Source: Plantactinospora sp039889035
GTDB lineage: Bacteria; Actinomycetota; Actinomycetes; Mycobacteriales; Micromonosporaceae
Assembly (NCBI GenBank): GCA_039889035.1
Contig: JBDQQY010000016.1
Coordinates: 132,422 to 196,421, forward strand
Length of the DNA: 64,000 nucleotides
Reading direction: 5' to 3'
Position 1 is the first letter of the stretch; each line of letters opens with the position of its first letter. Under the pieces are notes generated by a model. The model saw only the letters and a list, made by a program, of their open reading frames with translations. It was not told the DNA's origin and made no database searches. This document shows, piece after piece, positions 51,024 through 60,683 of the stretch. The translations under genes and the position numbers were made by a program.

Positions 51024-51911
51024 ATGCGCGTGGGCATCGTGATCCTTCCCGACCAGCGGTGGTCCGTGGCCGAGCGTCGGTGGCGCCAGGCCGAGGAGTG
51101 GGGCTTCGACCACGCCTGGACGTACGACCACCTCGGCTGGCGTGACCTGGTCGACGGGCCGTGGTTCGACGCCATGGGCACGCTGACCTCGGCCGCGATG
51201 GTCACCTCCCGGATCCGGTTGGGCACCCTGGTCGCCTCGCCCAACTTCCGGCACCCGGTGCACTTCACCCGCCAGATCACCGCGCTGGACGACGTCTCGG
51301 ACGGCCGGCTGCTGCTCGGGCTCGGTGCCGGCGGGATCGGGTTCGACTCGGCCGTGCTCGGCGCGGAGACGCTCTCGCCACGGCTCCGGGTCGACCGGTT
51401 CACCGAGTTCACCGAACTGCTCGACCTGCTGCTCCGGGAGGACGGGGTGAGCTGGCGGGGCGACTACTACGCGGCGGTCGACGCGCGGAGCAATCCCGGC
51501 TGCGTCCAGCAGCCCCGGGTGCCGTTCGTCGTCGCCGCGAACGGGCCACGCTCGCTGCGGCTCGCCGCCCGGTACGGCCAGGGCTGGGTGACCACCGGCG
51601 TCCGGGACGGCGACGACCTGGCGGCGTGGTGGCGATCCGTCGCCGACCTCGCCCGCCGGATGGACGGGATCCTCGCCGCCGCCGGACGGGATCCCGGCAC
51701 TCTGGACCGCTATCTCTCGCTGGACTCCGCGCCGGTCTTCTCACTGTCCAGTGTCGGACACTTCACCGAGGCCGTCGGCCGGGCCGCCGAGCTGGGCTTC
51801 ACCGACGTCGTCACGCACTGGCCGCGCGAGTCGAGTTGGTACGCCGGGGACGAGGCGATCCTCGCCGAGGTGGCCACCGAGGTACTGCCCCGGCTGCCCG
51901 GCCGGAGCTGA
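51024..51911 (+). CDS. LLM-class flavin/F420-dependent oxidoreductase
   Basis: 295 residues from the ATG at 51024. VGIVILPDQRWSVAERRWRQ, WTYDHLGWRDLVDGPW, SRIRLGTLVASPNFRHPVHF, DGRLLLGLGAGG and VVAANGPRSLRLAARYG are hallmark segments of bacterial luciferase-like barrels; the RLGTLV and GAGG segments form the cofactor site. Members of this branch in actinomycetes usually use F420. Substrate unknown. Monocistronic. Confidence 0.88.
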   Translation: MRVGIVILPDQRWSVAERRWRQAEEWGFDHAWTYDHLGWRDLVDGPWFDAMGTLTSAAMVTSRIRLGTLVASPNFRHPVHFTRQITALDDVSDGRLLLGLGAGGIGFDSAVLGAETLSPRLRVDRFTEFTELLDLLLREDGVSWRGDYYAAVDARSNPGCVQQPRVPFVVAANGPRSLRLAARYGQGWVTTGVRDGDDLAAWWRSVADLARRMDGILAAAGRDPGTLDRYLSLDSAPVFSLSSVGHFTEAVGRAAELGFTDVVTHWPRESSWYAGDEAILAEVATEVLPRLPGRS

Positions 51912-52054
51912 CCGTCCCCGTCCGGACGCACCGGATGCGGTGAGTAGTTGCCGACTGGTCGACGCGTGGTTGCGGCGTATCCTGCATCCGCCGGTGACCG
52001 TGCCAGCCCGGCCGGTCGCCCGGCATCGGTGCCACCATCCGACGGGAGAGGCCG

Positions 52055-52510
52055 ATGTCGATCAACCCGAAATCCGCACAGCCCGACAAGGCGCTGAGCG
52101 CCGCACGATACTCGCTCCAGGTCGACGGCGTCGAGATCGCGGCCTTCTCGGAGCTTTCCGGGATCAGCAGCGAGGTGCTCCCGGCCGAGCCGGAGTCGAC
52201 CGGCCGGGAGGCCGGGACGAGGAGACTTCCCGGCAAGGCGAAGCCGGCGACCCTGGTCCTGAAACGCGGCAAGAACAGCTCGATGGAGCTGTGGAACTGG
52301 CAGGCGCTGGCGATCTCCGGCGACCCGGGGGCCGCCCGGAACGGCTCCCTGGTCATGTACGCCACCGACGGTACGCCGGTGGCCCGCTACCACCTGGAGC
52401 ACGCCTGGCCGGCGAAGCTGGAGATCGGCGCGGTGCGGGCGGGTGCCGCCGAAGTGCTGACGGAGACCGTGACGATCGTCTGCGAAAGGCTCCAGCGCGT
52501 GTCGGTCTGA
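52055..52510 (+). CDS. Orphan phage tail tube (gp19)-like protein
   Basis: 151 residues, ribosome site GGGAGAG. YSLQVDGVEIAAFSELSGIS, a charged mid-part with LKRGKNSSMELWNWQALAIS and WPAKLEIGAVRAGAAEVLTE follow the T4 gp19-like tube-protein pattern used by phages and contractile injection systems. Here it has no sheath, baseplate or ATPase gene around it, being set between an LLM oxidoreductase and a GH5 gene. It could be a cargo/tube component acting in trans or a domesticated relic. Confidence 0.78.
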   Translation: MSINPKSAQPDKALSAARYSLQVDGVEIAAFSELSGISSEVLPAEPESTGREAGTRRLPGKAKPATLVLKRGKNSSMELWNWQALAISGDPGAARNGSLVMYATDGTPVARYHLEHAWPAKLEIGAVRAGAAEVLTETVTIVCERLQRVSV

Positions 52511-52581
52511 GCCGGCGATGCCCCGCACCGCGGGTGGCCGGGTCCGCAGCGCGCGGACCCGGCCACCCGGGAGCCGAGCGG

Positions 52582-53976
52582 TCAGCCGGCGGCGCAGCTC
52601 AGCGCCGGCGCGCTGTTGGTGCCGTTCCAGGTCCCGATGAACCCGAACGCGGTACTGGCCCCGGCGGCGAGGCTGCCGTTGTGCGAGACGTTCCGCGCGT
52701 TCACGGTCGACCCGCTGCTGGTGACGGTCGCGTTCCACGACTGGTTGACCTGCTGCCCGTTGGCGAAGGTCCAGGTGACGGTCCAGCCGCTGATCGCGGC
52801 GCTGCCGGCGGTGACCCGGACGTCGCCCTGGAAGCCGCCCTGCCACTGCCCGGTGATGGCGTACGTGGCGGTGCAGCCCCGGGTACCGGCCGGCGGGGTG
52901 GTCGTGGGCGGGGTCGTCGGCGGGCGGGTGGTCGGGGTGCCGGTCGGCGGCCGGGTCGTCGGCGGGTTGCCGCCGCTGTAGACGGTCGCCTCCCGGGCGG
53001 TCTGCCGGATCCCGTTCGCCCCGTTGAAGATCCGCTGCCCCCACGAGGTCAACTGGCTCGGGTTGAAGTTGGTGACCATGTCAAGGTATTCGACGCCGCC
53101 CCCGTTGCCGCTCCACGACCAGCCGATGTAGCCGATCCCGTTCTGCTGGGCGTACGACATGATGGTGTCCTCGTCCGGGTTGCCGTCCGAGTGGTTGTGC
53201 CCGAACTCCCCCACCACGATCGGCAGGTTGGCGCTGCGGAACCGGCCGAGGTAGTCGGTGATCTCGGCGGCGGTGTCGAAGACGCCGTACATGTGGATCG
53301 AGAAGACGGTGTTCCGGTCCGGGTCGGAGTTGAAGACGCTCTGTGCGTTGTCTCGCATGATGAAGCGCCAGTCCTGACCCCACATCGGCGCGTCGACCAT
53401 GATGGTGTGGTCGAAGCCGGCGTTGCGCAGTCGGGTGATCGCGTTGCGGGTGGCGGTCGGCCAGGTCGCGCTGACGCTCTCGTTGTTGCCGAACGGCTCG
53501 TTGCCGATGTTGAGGATGACGTAGTTCTCCTGACCGGCCAGCGCGCTCTGGACGCTGATCCAGTAGCTGACCGCCTGGTCGAGGGTGATCGCCGCGCCCT
53601 CCTCGCCGTACCCGGTGGTGTCGTGCACCTCCAGTACGCAGATCAGCCGGTTGGCCTTGCACAGCGAGATGACGTTGGCGACGTCGCTGGCGCTGTTCTG
53701 GGTCCACCGCGCACCGCTGCTCAACACCACCCGTACGGTGTTCGCACCCAGGGATTTGATGTTGGCGAATGAACCGGTTTGGCTGGCGTACCAGGTGTGC
53801 GCATGGCTGACGCCGCGCATGATGAACTCGTTGCCGCGGGCGTCGATGAGCCGGCCGCCGCTGACCGTGAAGCCGGCCGCCGCCTGTGCCGGCGGGGCCA
53901 CCACGAACAGCGAGACGGCCGCGGCGGCGACGAGCGCGAGCAGGGCCGATCCGACGGCGCAGATTCGTCTTTTCAT
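52582..53976 (-). CDS. Secreted GH5 beta-mannanase/endoglucanase with CBM2
   Basis: 464 residues. Signal peptide to about residue 33 (AQAAA), then a GH5 barrel: FTVSGGRLIDARGNEFIMRG, HAHTWYA, NTVRVVLSSGARW, acid/base Glu in LNIGNEPFGN and nucleophile Glu in IVVGEFGHNH, WSWSGNGGG. A PTTRPPTGTP-type linker leads to a CBM2 (CTATYAITGQWQGGFQGDV). The subfamily resembles bacterial GH5_8 mannanases. Two AACCGGTTAA motifs lie 114-136 bases upstream. Confidence 0.9.
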   Translation of the reverse strand: MKRRICAVGSALLALVAAAAVSLFVVAPPAQAAAGFTVSGGRLIDARGNEFIMRGVSHAHTWYASQTGSFANIKSLGANTVRVVLSSGARWTQNSASDVANVISLCKANRLICVLEVHDTTGYGEEGAAITLDQAVSYWISVQSALAGQENYVILNIGNEPFGNNESVSATWPTATRNAITRLRNAGFDHTIMVDAPMWGQDWRFIMRDNAQSVFNSDPDRNTVFSIHMYGVFDTAAEITDYLGRFRSANLPIVVGEFGHNHSDGNPDEDTIMSYAQQNGIGYIGWSWSGNGGGVEYLDMVTNFNPSQLTSWGQRIFNGANGIRQTAREATVYSGGNPPTTRPPTGTPTTRPPTTPPTTTPPAGTRGCTATYAITGQWQGGFQGDVRVTAGSAAISGWTVTWTFANGQQVNQSWNATVTSSGSTVNARNVSHNGSLAAGASTAFGFIGTWNGTNSAPALSCAAG

Positions 53977-54089
53977 GACCTACCTCAGGGAGGGCCCCGG
54001 GACGGGGACAGAAGTGAGGGGATCGGTAACTGCAGCCCGACAGTTACCGCCCGACTCCCTGCGGCGGCACGGATCAGGGTAGGCCGATG

Positions 54090-54112
54090 AACCGGTTAAC
54101 GCAACCGGTTAA
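54090..54112. promoter_or_regulatory. Tandem AACCGGTTAA motifs upstream of the GH5 gene
   Basis: AACCGGTTAA occurs at 54090-54099 and 54103-54112, 13 bases apart. The core AACCGGTT is a perfect palindrome with a central CG, typical of LacI-type repressor sites. The pair is upstream of the mannanase start at 53976. It may cooperate with the related 14-bp palindrome at 55693. Confidence 0.55.
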
Positions 54113-54157
54113 GTAACCCCTCCGCCCGGTGCCGGACGGAGGGGTCGGCACCGCCCG

Positions 54158-55564
54158 TCACCAGGCGGTGGGCTTACCCGGGGTGTAGAGCCAGGTCTGG
54201 AAGAAGGCGTCGAGCTGCCGCCCGCTCACCTTCTCGGCGAGCCGGACGAGGTCGGCGGTGGTCGCCGTGTCGTCGCGGTTCGCCGCGTACCAGGTGCGGA
54301 GCAGCGCGAAGAAGGCCCGGTCGCCGATCTTCGTACGCAGCGCGTGCAGCGTCATCGCGCCCTTGGTGTAGACCGAACCGGCGAAGAGGTTCGTGGCACC
54401 CGGATCACCGGGCGGCGGGTTCCAGAAGCTCGCCGTCTCCGGCCGGGCGTAGTTGGTGTCGAACCGCGCCTGCGCGGTACTCCCGCCGGTGTGCTCCTCC
54501 CAGAGCCACTCGGCGTAGCTGGCGAACCCCTCGTTCAGCCAGATCTCCTGCCAGCGGGCCGGGCTGACGCTGTTGCCGTACCACTGGTGGGCCAGCTCGT
54601 GCGCCACCGTACCCTCGCCGGGCGGTCCGGAGTAGATCGGCCGGGTCTGCGTCTCCAGCGCGTACCCGGCGTCCTCGTCGTCGTCGACGATCGCCCCGTA
54701 GGAGGTGAACGGGTACCGGCCGAACAGGTCGGAGAAGTACTCGATCATCTCCCTGGTCCGGGCCAGCCCGTCGGCGGCGTCCGGGCCGAGGTCCCGGTCG
54801 ACCGCGTCGATGATCGGCAGTCCACGCGGGCCGGTGCTGCGCCGCAGGTCGTAGTCGCCGACCGAGGCCGTGGAGAGGTAGCTGGCCATCGGGTCGCGGG
54901 CCCGCCAGACGAAGGTCGTCCAGCCGTTCCTGGTCCGCTGCTCGACGAGTTCGCCGTTGGCGACCGCGGTCTTGCCGGCCGGAACCGTGATCCGGAAGTC
55001 GTAACTGGCCTTGTCGGTCGGGTGGTCGTTGACCGGATACCAGGTGGGGGCGCCGTCGGGCTCGTTCGCCACGAAGGAGCCGTCCGGGGTGGAGACCCAG
55101 CCGTAGAGCGCGCCCTCGATGTCGGTCGGCCGGCCGGTGGTGCCGTCGTACCGGACCAGCACGGTGAACCGCTCGCCCCGGGACAGGCCGTACCGCGGCG
55201 AGATCCGCAGCTCCTGGCCGTCCCGGTCGTACCGGGCCGGCCGGCCGTCGACGGTCACCGAACGCACCTCGAAGCCGCGCAGGTCCAGGTTGAACCGGGA
55301 GAGCCGCTCGGTGGCCCGGGCGCTGATCGTGGCGATCCCGGCGAAGGCCCGGCTGGTCGGCTCGTAGCGGATCTCGAGTCCGTAGTGGAGGACGTCGTAT
55401 CCGCCGTTGCCGGCGGCCGGGAAGTAGCCGTCGCCGGCACCCGGAGCGCCCGGCGTCCCGCCGCCGCCGTGACCGCGGCCGGTGGCCGACGCGGGGGTGG
55501 CACCGAGCGAGAGCGTGACGGTCGCCGCCACCAGCGCGACACCGACCCGTCGATAGATCACCAT
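54158..55564 (-). CDS. Secreted M1-family zinc metallopeptidase
   Basis: 468 residues from the ATG at 55564, with a signal peptide to about residue 27. An N-terminal beta-domain is followed by GYALETQTRPIY (the exopeptidase-motif region, normally GxMEN), the zinc site HELAHQ (322-327) and the third ligand Glu345 in WLNEGFASYAEW. A GSVYTKGAMTLHALR helix follows. It is shorter than classical aminopeptidase N, lacking the large C-terminal ERAP-type domain. It should cleave extracellular peptides; specificity is uncertain. Confidence 0.93.
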   Translation of the reverse strand: MVIYRRVGVALVAATVTLSLGATPASATGRGHGGGGTPGAPGAGDGYFPAAGNGGYDVLHYGLEIRYEPTSRAFAGIATISARATERLSRFNLDLRGFEVRSVTVDGRPARYDRDGQELRISPRYGLSRGERFTVLVRYDGTTGRPTDIEGALYGWVSTPDGSFVANEPDGAPTWYPVNDHPTDKASYDFRITVPAGKTAVANGELVEQRTRNGWTTFVWRARDPMASYLSTASVGDYDLRRSTGPRGLPIIDAVDRDLGPDAADGLARTREMIEYFSDLFGRYPFTSYGAIVDDDEDAGYALETQTRPIYSGPPGEGTVAHELAHQWYGNSVSPARWQEIWLNEGFASYAEWLWEEHTGGSTAQARFDTNYARPETASFWNPPPGDPGATNLFAGSVYTKGAMTLHALRTKIGDRAFFALLRTWYAANRDDTATTADLVRLAEKVSGRQLDAFFQTWLYTPGKPTAW

Positions 55565-55692
55565 GGTCGGACACGTTAATACGGCCCTGACCCGCGGGGA
55601 AGGACCGAACGGACGGGCGGCGCCCGGGCGGTGCGGTGACCGACCGCCACGGACGCCGTCATCCCCACCACAAGGATGATGCACCGGCGATT

Positions 55693-55706
55693 CTTAACCG
55701 GTTAAG
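55693..55706. promoter_or_regulatory. 14-bp perfect palindrome CTTAACCGGTTAAG
   Basis: A perfect palindrome sharing TTAACCGGTTAA with the tandem motifs before the GH5 gene. It lies in the 264-base divergent spacer between the M1 peptidase and the LLM oxidoreductase genes, so it could control either. Confidence 0.6.
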
Positions 55707-55828
55707 GGAACTTACCTCCGCCCCTGACAGATAGTCAAGGACATCACTGCCCCTTCGTCCCGGACGACAGGGGTTTACCGGCGCCAGGCGGGGTAGACAA
55801 CCGGAATCGGACGACGGAGGAGGCCGGC

Positions 55829-56791
55829 ATGGTCGGGGTGGGCTACACGCTGATGTGTGAACAGACCGGACCGAAGGAACTGGTCGACCAGGCGGTCCGG
55901 GCGGAACAGGCCGGCTTCGACTACCTGGTCATCTCCGACCACTACTACCCCTGGCTCGCCTCGCAGGGTCACTCCCCCTACGCCTGGGCGGTGCTCGGCG
56001 CCGTCGCGCACGCCACCTCCCGGGTCAGGCTGATGACCTACATCACCTGCCCGATCCGGCGCTACCACCCGGCGGTGGTCGCGCAGAAGGCGGCGACGAT
56101 CGGGGTGATGTCGGACGGCCGGTTCACCCTCTCGCTCGGCGCCGGGGAGAACCTCAACGAGCACGTGGCCGGCGCCTGGCCGTACGTGCACCAGCGGCAC
56201 GAGATGCTGGAGGAGGCGTTGCAGATCATCCGGCCGCTGCTCGACGGTGACAACCTCTCCTACTCCGGCAACCACTTCGAGGTGCCCGAGGCGTACCTCT
56301 GGGACCGGCCGGCCACCCCCGTCCCGATCGCCCTCGCGGCCTCCGGGCCGCACTCGGTCGAGCTGGCAAGCGAGTACGCCGACGCGCTGGTCTGCGACAA
56401 CCCGGACGCCGCAGTGGTCAGGATGTACGACGAGCGCGGCGGCGCCGGCAAGCCCCGTTACGGGCAGGCGGCGGTCTGCTACGGGCCGGACGCCGACGAC
56501 TGCCGCAAGACGGTGCACGACCAGTGGCGCTGGGCCGCCCTGAACTGGACGGTCAAGGCCGAGCTACCCGGGCCGGAGTCCTTCGTCAGCGCCAGCGAGG
56601 CCATCCGCCCCGAGGACATCGCGGAACTCGTACCCTGCGGACCGGAGTTGGACTCGCACGTCGAGGCGTTCCGGAAGTACGTCGACGCCGGTTTCACCGA
56701 CGTGGCGTTCGTGCAGGTCGGCGTCGACAGCCAGCCGATGTTCCTGGACTGGGCCGAGCGCGAGTTGCTGCCCCGGCTCCGGGAGCTGTGA
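55829..56791 (+). CDS. F420-dependent glucose-6-phosphate dehydrogenase-like LLM oxidoreductase
   Basis: 320 residues. VGYTLMCEQTGPKELVDQAV, FDYLVISDHYYPWLASQGHS, RLMTYITCPIRRYHPAVVAQ, FTLSLGAGENLNEHV and IALAASGPHSVELASEYAD match the TIGR03557/FGD-like branch of F420 enzymes, with SDHYYPW lining the F420 site. True Fgd assignment needs phosphate-binding residues I cannot confirm. A small membrane-protein gene follows almost immediately. Confidence 0.85.
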   Translation: MVGVGYTLMCEQTGPKELVDQAVRAEQAGFDYLVISDHYYPWLASQGHSPYAWAVLGAVAHATSRVRLMTYITCPIRRYHPAVVAQKAATIGVMSDGRFTLSLGAGENLNEHVAGAWPYVHQRHEMLEEALQIIRPLLDGDNLSYSGNHFEVPEAYLWDRPATPVPIALAASGPHSVELASEYADALVCDNPDAAVVRMYDERGGAGKPRYGQAAVCYGPDADDCRKTVHDQWRWAALNWTVKAELPGPESFVSASEAIRPEDIAELVPCGPELDSHVEAFRKYVDAGFTDVAFVQVGVDSQPMFLDWAERELLPRLREL

Positions 56792-56796
56792 TCGGG

Positions 56797-56919
56797 ATGC
56801 GGTTCGGCCGCGTGGAGGTCCGCCCGCTCGGCGGTGGACTGGGCTGCCTGCTGATGATCCTGATCTCGATACTCGGCTCGATCGCACTGACCGTACTGGT
56901 CAATCTGGTCCTCAACTGA
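56797..56919 (+). CDS. 40-residue single-helix membrane protein
   Basis: MRFGRVEVRPLGGGLGCLLM, then one hydrophobic helix rich in Ile/Leu to the end (LNLVLN). A GTG three codons earlier at 56788 overlaps the upstream stop and could be the start. Similar tiny proteins are widespread in actinomycetes and have no known function. It is probably co-transcribed with the F420 enzyme. Confidence 0.65.
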   Translation: MRFGRVEVRPLGGGLGCLLMILISILGSIALTVLVNLVLN

Positions 56920-58081
56920 ACCTCGCCACCTCTCCCCCTCGCGGTCCGTCGTCGCGGAGGTGGGAGACGGGCGAACCCGCCGCGCTGTCCAGGTCGAAGG
57001 GTTCAGCCTTCGGCCGGCGGCCCGGGTATGGCCCGGCGTGTCGGGCGATCCTCCCGACCGGCCGGGTCAGCTGTCCCTGGTTCGGCCCCCGGCGTTGCAC
57101 AAGGCTCGGCCCCAGGCAGCCGTACGGCTGTCGCGCGGCGACGCGGCGGAGACGAGTATGCGGTTCAGAATCCTGGGTCCCCTGTCGGTCGAGGTTGCCG
57201 GTGCTCCACTCCGGATCCGGAGCGCCCGGGTCTCGACCCTGCTCGCGACCCTGCTCCTGGAGGCCAACCGGACGGTGCCGACCGAGCGGCTGGTCGAGGC
57301 GGTGTGGGGCTGGCACGCACCGCCGACGGCCCGCGCCCAACTGCGCATCGTGGTGTCCCAGCTGCGCCGGCTGCTCGCCCAGGCCGGGGTGGAGCGACCG
57401 GTGGTGTTCACCGAGACCGCCGGCTACCGGCTCGCCGCGACGGGCCAGGAGGTCGATGCTCTGCTGTTCGAGCAGCACGTCGCCGAGGCGGAGCGGGCGG
57501 CCTCGGCCGGCCGGCCCGCCGAGGCCGTCGGGTGGTTCAGGTCCGCGCTGGACCTGTGGCACGGGCCCGCGTTGGCCGGGGTGCCCGGCCAACTGGTCGG
57601 GACGGCGGGCACCCTGCTCACCGAGCGGCGGGCCGCGGTCCGGGCCCGCTGCATCGAACTCGAACTCGCCCTCGGCCGGCATGCCGACCTGCTCACCGAG
57701 TTGGTCGGGCTGGCCGTCGCCGATCCGTTCAACGAGCGCTTCCGGGAGAATCTGGTGCTCGCGCTCTACCGCTCCGGTCGGGTGACCGAGGCGCTGGCGG
57801 CCTACCAGGAGTTCCGGCAGCGGCTCGCCGACGAGGTCGGGATCGAGCCCAGCCCGCGACTGGCGGCGCTGCACCACCGGATCCTCAACCGCGATCCCGC
57901 GCTCGACCTCCCGGCCACGGCACCCGACGCGCCCGCCCGGGCGGCATCGCAGGCCGGCCCGAGCAGCGAGCCGGCGCCGGTAACGGTGCCGGCCGGTGCG
58001 CAGGCGGCGCCGGGAGATCCGTCGGCTACCGTCGTCGATCCGGTCGACACCGAGCCGAACCGGCCGGGCCGACGACCGGGC

Positions 58082-58195
58082 GGGCCACCCGGTTGTCCGG
58101 CAGGCCGTCGACCAGGCATCCCGGCGGGCCGGACGACCGGGCCGCCGGCCGGGCGGGAGGCCTGGTCGACGGCCTGCCGGACAACCGGGTGGCCC
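58082..58195. repeat. Perfect 36-bp inverted repeat in the AfsR-like linker
   Basis: Bases 58082-58117 are the exact reverse complement of 58160-58195, separated by a 42-base GC-rich loop. Imperfect pairing extends outward to about 58066 and 58211. It lies where the AfsR-like coding frame changes. It is the longest perfect dyad noticed in the window. Confidence 0.95.
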
Positions 58196-58301
58196 GGCCC
58201 GCCGTCGGCCCAGCGGCCGGGACGGTACGACCGGCCAGCCCGCCGGCTGCACCGGGGACACATCCGGCCCGGCCGGTGCTCCCCCACCCCGGCCGGCACC
58301 A

Positions 58302-58421
58302 CCCGTGGCCACCGCACCCGTGACCACCGCGCCCATCGCCACCACACCCGTCGCCACCGCACCCGTCGCCACCGCACCCGTCGCCACCACACCCGTGACC
58401 ACCACACCCGTCGCCACCACA
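58302..58421 (+). repeat. Eight 15-bp repeats encoding P-[VI]-[AT]-T-[AT]
   Basis: Eight consecutive 15-base units of the form CCCGTCGCCACCGCA encode PVATA, PVTTA, PIATT, PVATA, PVATA, PVATT, PVTTT and PVATT in frame B of the AfsR-like gene. They form a flexible linker between the SARP and NB-ARC parts. The repetitive DNA is slippage-prone. Confidence 0.95.
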
Positions 58422-60274
58422 CGCCCCGGCACCGCGCCGCCGGTCCCCGGGTCGTCCGTCACCGGAGGGGCGTACCTGCCCGGTGCGGTGGCGGTCGACC
58501 AGTCGGGCGGAGAGCTGCCGGCCACACCGTGGCAACTGCCGCCCGCGGTGGCCGACTTCGTCGGGCGGGAGGCGGAGTTGACCCGGATCCGACGCGCCCT
58601 CGGCGACGGCACCGGCCGGACCGGACCGGCTGTGGCGGTCCTCTCCGGCCTGCCTGGGATCGGCAAGACGGCACTGGCGGTCCGGGCCGGCTGGGAGGTC
58701 GGCCCCGCTCACCCCGACGGCTGCCTGTACGCCCAACTCGTCGACGACCGGGGCGTAGCTGTGGACCCGTACGAGGTGCTCGGCGCGTTCTTGTGCGCGC
58801 TCGGCGTACCCGAGGGCTCGGTTCCGGTCGGGCGTACCGAGCGGCGTGACCGCTACCGGTCGGTGGTGGCGCGACGCCGGATCCTGGTCCTGCTCGACGG
58901 TGCCGTCGACGAGGCCCAGGTACGCCCGCTGCTGCCCACCGGGCCGGCCTCGGCGGCGCTGGTCACCGCCCGGCGCCCGATGGCCGGGCTGGACGGCGCC
59001 CACCCGGTCGCCCTCGACGCGTTGCCGGTCGAGCCGGCGGTCCGACTGCTCACCGGCATGCTGCCGGAACGGGTGGCCAGCGACCTGCCGGCCGCGCACC
59101 GGCTGGTCGAACTCTGTGACCGGCTACCGTCGGCGATCCGGGTCACCGGAAGCCGACTCGCGGTCCGGGCCGACCCGACCGGTCGCTGGCCCAGGCCGTC
59201 GACCGGCTCACCGACGGCACGCGCCGGCTCGACCGGCTCGCCGACGGCGACCGGGACGTACGGCGAGGGCTGGCCGGGATATACCAGCGGCTGGCGGCGT
59301 ACCCGGCGACCCTGCTCCGGCGCCTCGGCACACTTCCGGTGGCGGAGTTCCCCGGCTGGCTCGCCGTCCCGCTGCTGGACGCCGATCGGAGCACGGCCGA
59401 GCAGGCTCTCGCCGACCTGACCGACGCCGGTCTGCTGCATCCCGTGCCGGACCGCCGCCCGGGACCGCCCCGCTACCGGATGCCCGAACTGGTCCGGCTG
59501 TACGCCGGGGAGCGGGTCAGCCTCGACGATCCACCGCCGACCCGGGCGACGGCGCACCGCCGGGCGTACTGGTGGCTGCTGGACCTGGCGCTGCGCGCCG
59601 ACCGGCAGGTGCCCGACCATGTCTTCCCGGCCGGCGCGCTCGGCCTGCCGGAGGGCTTCGGCCCGGACGACGACCTTCTGCGTGCCGTCGACGCCGACCC
59701 ACTCGGCTGGCTCGACGCCGAACGGCACCTGGTGGTCGGCGCCGCCGAGCACGCCGCCGCACTCGGCGACACCGAGCTGGCCTGGCGGCTCGCCGTGGCA
59801 CCGACCAACTTCCTGCACCAGCGCGGGCTGACCGAGCTGTGGCAGAGCGCGGTCGAGCACGGGCGCGCCGCGCTGCGCGGTCACGGTGTTGCCGACCGGG
59901 CACAGGCCCTGTTGTCGCTCGGCAACGCCCTGCTGCTGCTCTCCCGGGCCGAGTCCGCCGCGGCCTGGACGGCGGCCCGGACCGCCCGGCGGCTCTTCGA
60001 CGAGCTGGGCGATCCGGACCGGGCGGCCGCCTGCGCGACCGTCCAGTGGCTGGCCGGGCAGCGCCCCGGTCCGGCGGCGCACCCGGCCGGCGAGCGCGTC
60101 GGGGCCCGGCGCGGCACCGACGAGCCCGCTCCGCTCCGCAGGACGGGGACGTTGCGTGGGGTGATCCGACGGATCGGGGTCGCACCCCGGGCGACCCCGA
60201 TCCTCTGTCCCGCCGACCAGCCCGAGCCACTGCCACGTCGGCCGGTCGGTGGCCTTCCGGCACCACGCCGGGCG

Positions 60275-60680
60275 TCAGCCCAGCGACCGCCAGAAGTCGT
60301 AGTGGTGTTCCCGGGCCAGGTCCGTCCGCCGGATCCCGCCCTGTCCCGGGGCGAGTGACTGGACGTACCTCGACCGGTCGTACGGCGCCCAGCCGGGGCT
60401 GCCCGGTCCGTTCGGGCTGCCGGTGTGCGCGAAGCGGGTCCAGTACCGGACGATCTGCTCGGCGAGCCGCCGCTGCCCGGCGTCCAGCGGCTGTGCGTAC
60501 CCGACGTCGAACAGGTAGGGCAGCTCGGCCAGGTGGTAGGCGCCGGTCGGGAAGCTCGGCGCGGGCTCGGCCGCGAACCACGGGGCGTGCGCGTCGGCGA
60601 ACTCGTAGACGTAACTGGGCACGTACCGGGCGAACTCGGCAGCGGCGTCGAGCGTCGGGCGGACGTACGTACGCGGCACG
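60275..60680 (-). pseudogene. 3' fragment of a type-B carboxylesterase gene
   Basis: Minus-strand codons from about 60680 to the stop at 60275 give RTYVRPTLDAAAEFARYVPS, YVYEFADAHAPWFAAEPAPS, GAYHLAELPYLFDV and WTRFAHTGSPNGPG, the C-terminal quarter of para-nitrobenzyl-esterase-like carboxylesterases including the catalytic-His region GAYHLAELPYL. The oxyanion-hole and nucleophile (GESAG) parts are absent; upstream the frame turns into unrelated sequence where a TetR fragment begins on the other strand. It also overlaps the decayed tail of the AfsR-like gene. Confidence 0.8.
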
Positions 60681-60683
60681 GCT

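Larger units (their letters stand above)
57158..60358 (+). pseudogene. AfsR/SARP-type regulator gene with two frame changes
   Basis: Frame A from the ATG at 57158 encodes a SARP winged helix (FRILGPLSVEVAGAPLRIRS, LLEANRTVPTERLVEAVWG) and a bacterial transcriptional activation domain to about 57900. The linker then passes to frame B, which carries PVAT repeats and an NB-ARC/STAND ATPase (FVGREAEL, P-loop GLPGIGKTAL, Walker B LVLLDGA). A one-base deletion near 59175-59177 returns to frame A (DRSLAQAVDRLTDGTRRLDR, then VAEFPGWLAVPLLD). The C-terminal TPR part degenerates after about 60070. Intact relatives activate antibiotic or lanthipeptide clusters. Unless the reads are wrong, the gene is broken. 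Confidence 0.8.

Noticed and set aside
59165..59190. Programmed ribosomal frameshift in the AfsR-like gene
   Set aside because: No slippery heptamer or stem was seen at the site; a simple one-base deletion in a CCCG run explains the frame change better.
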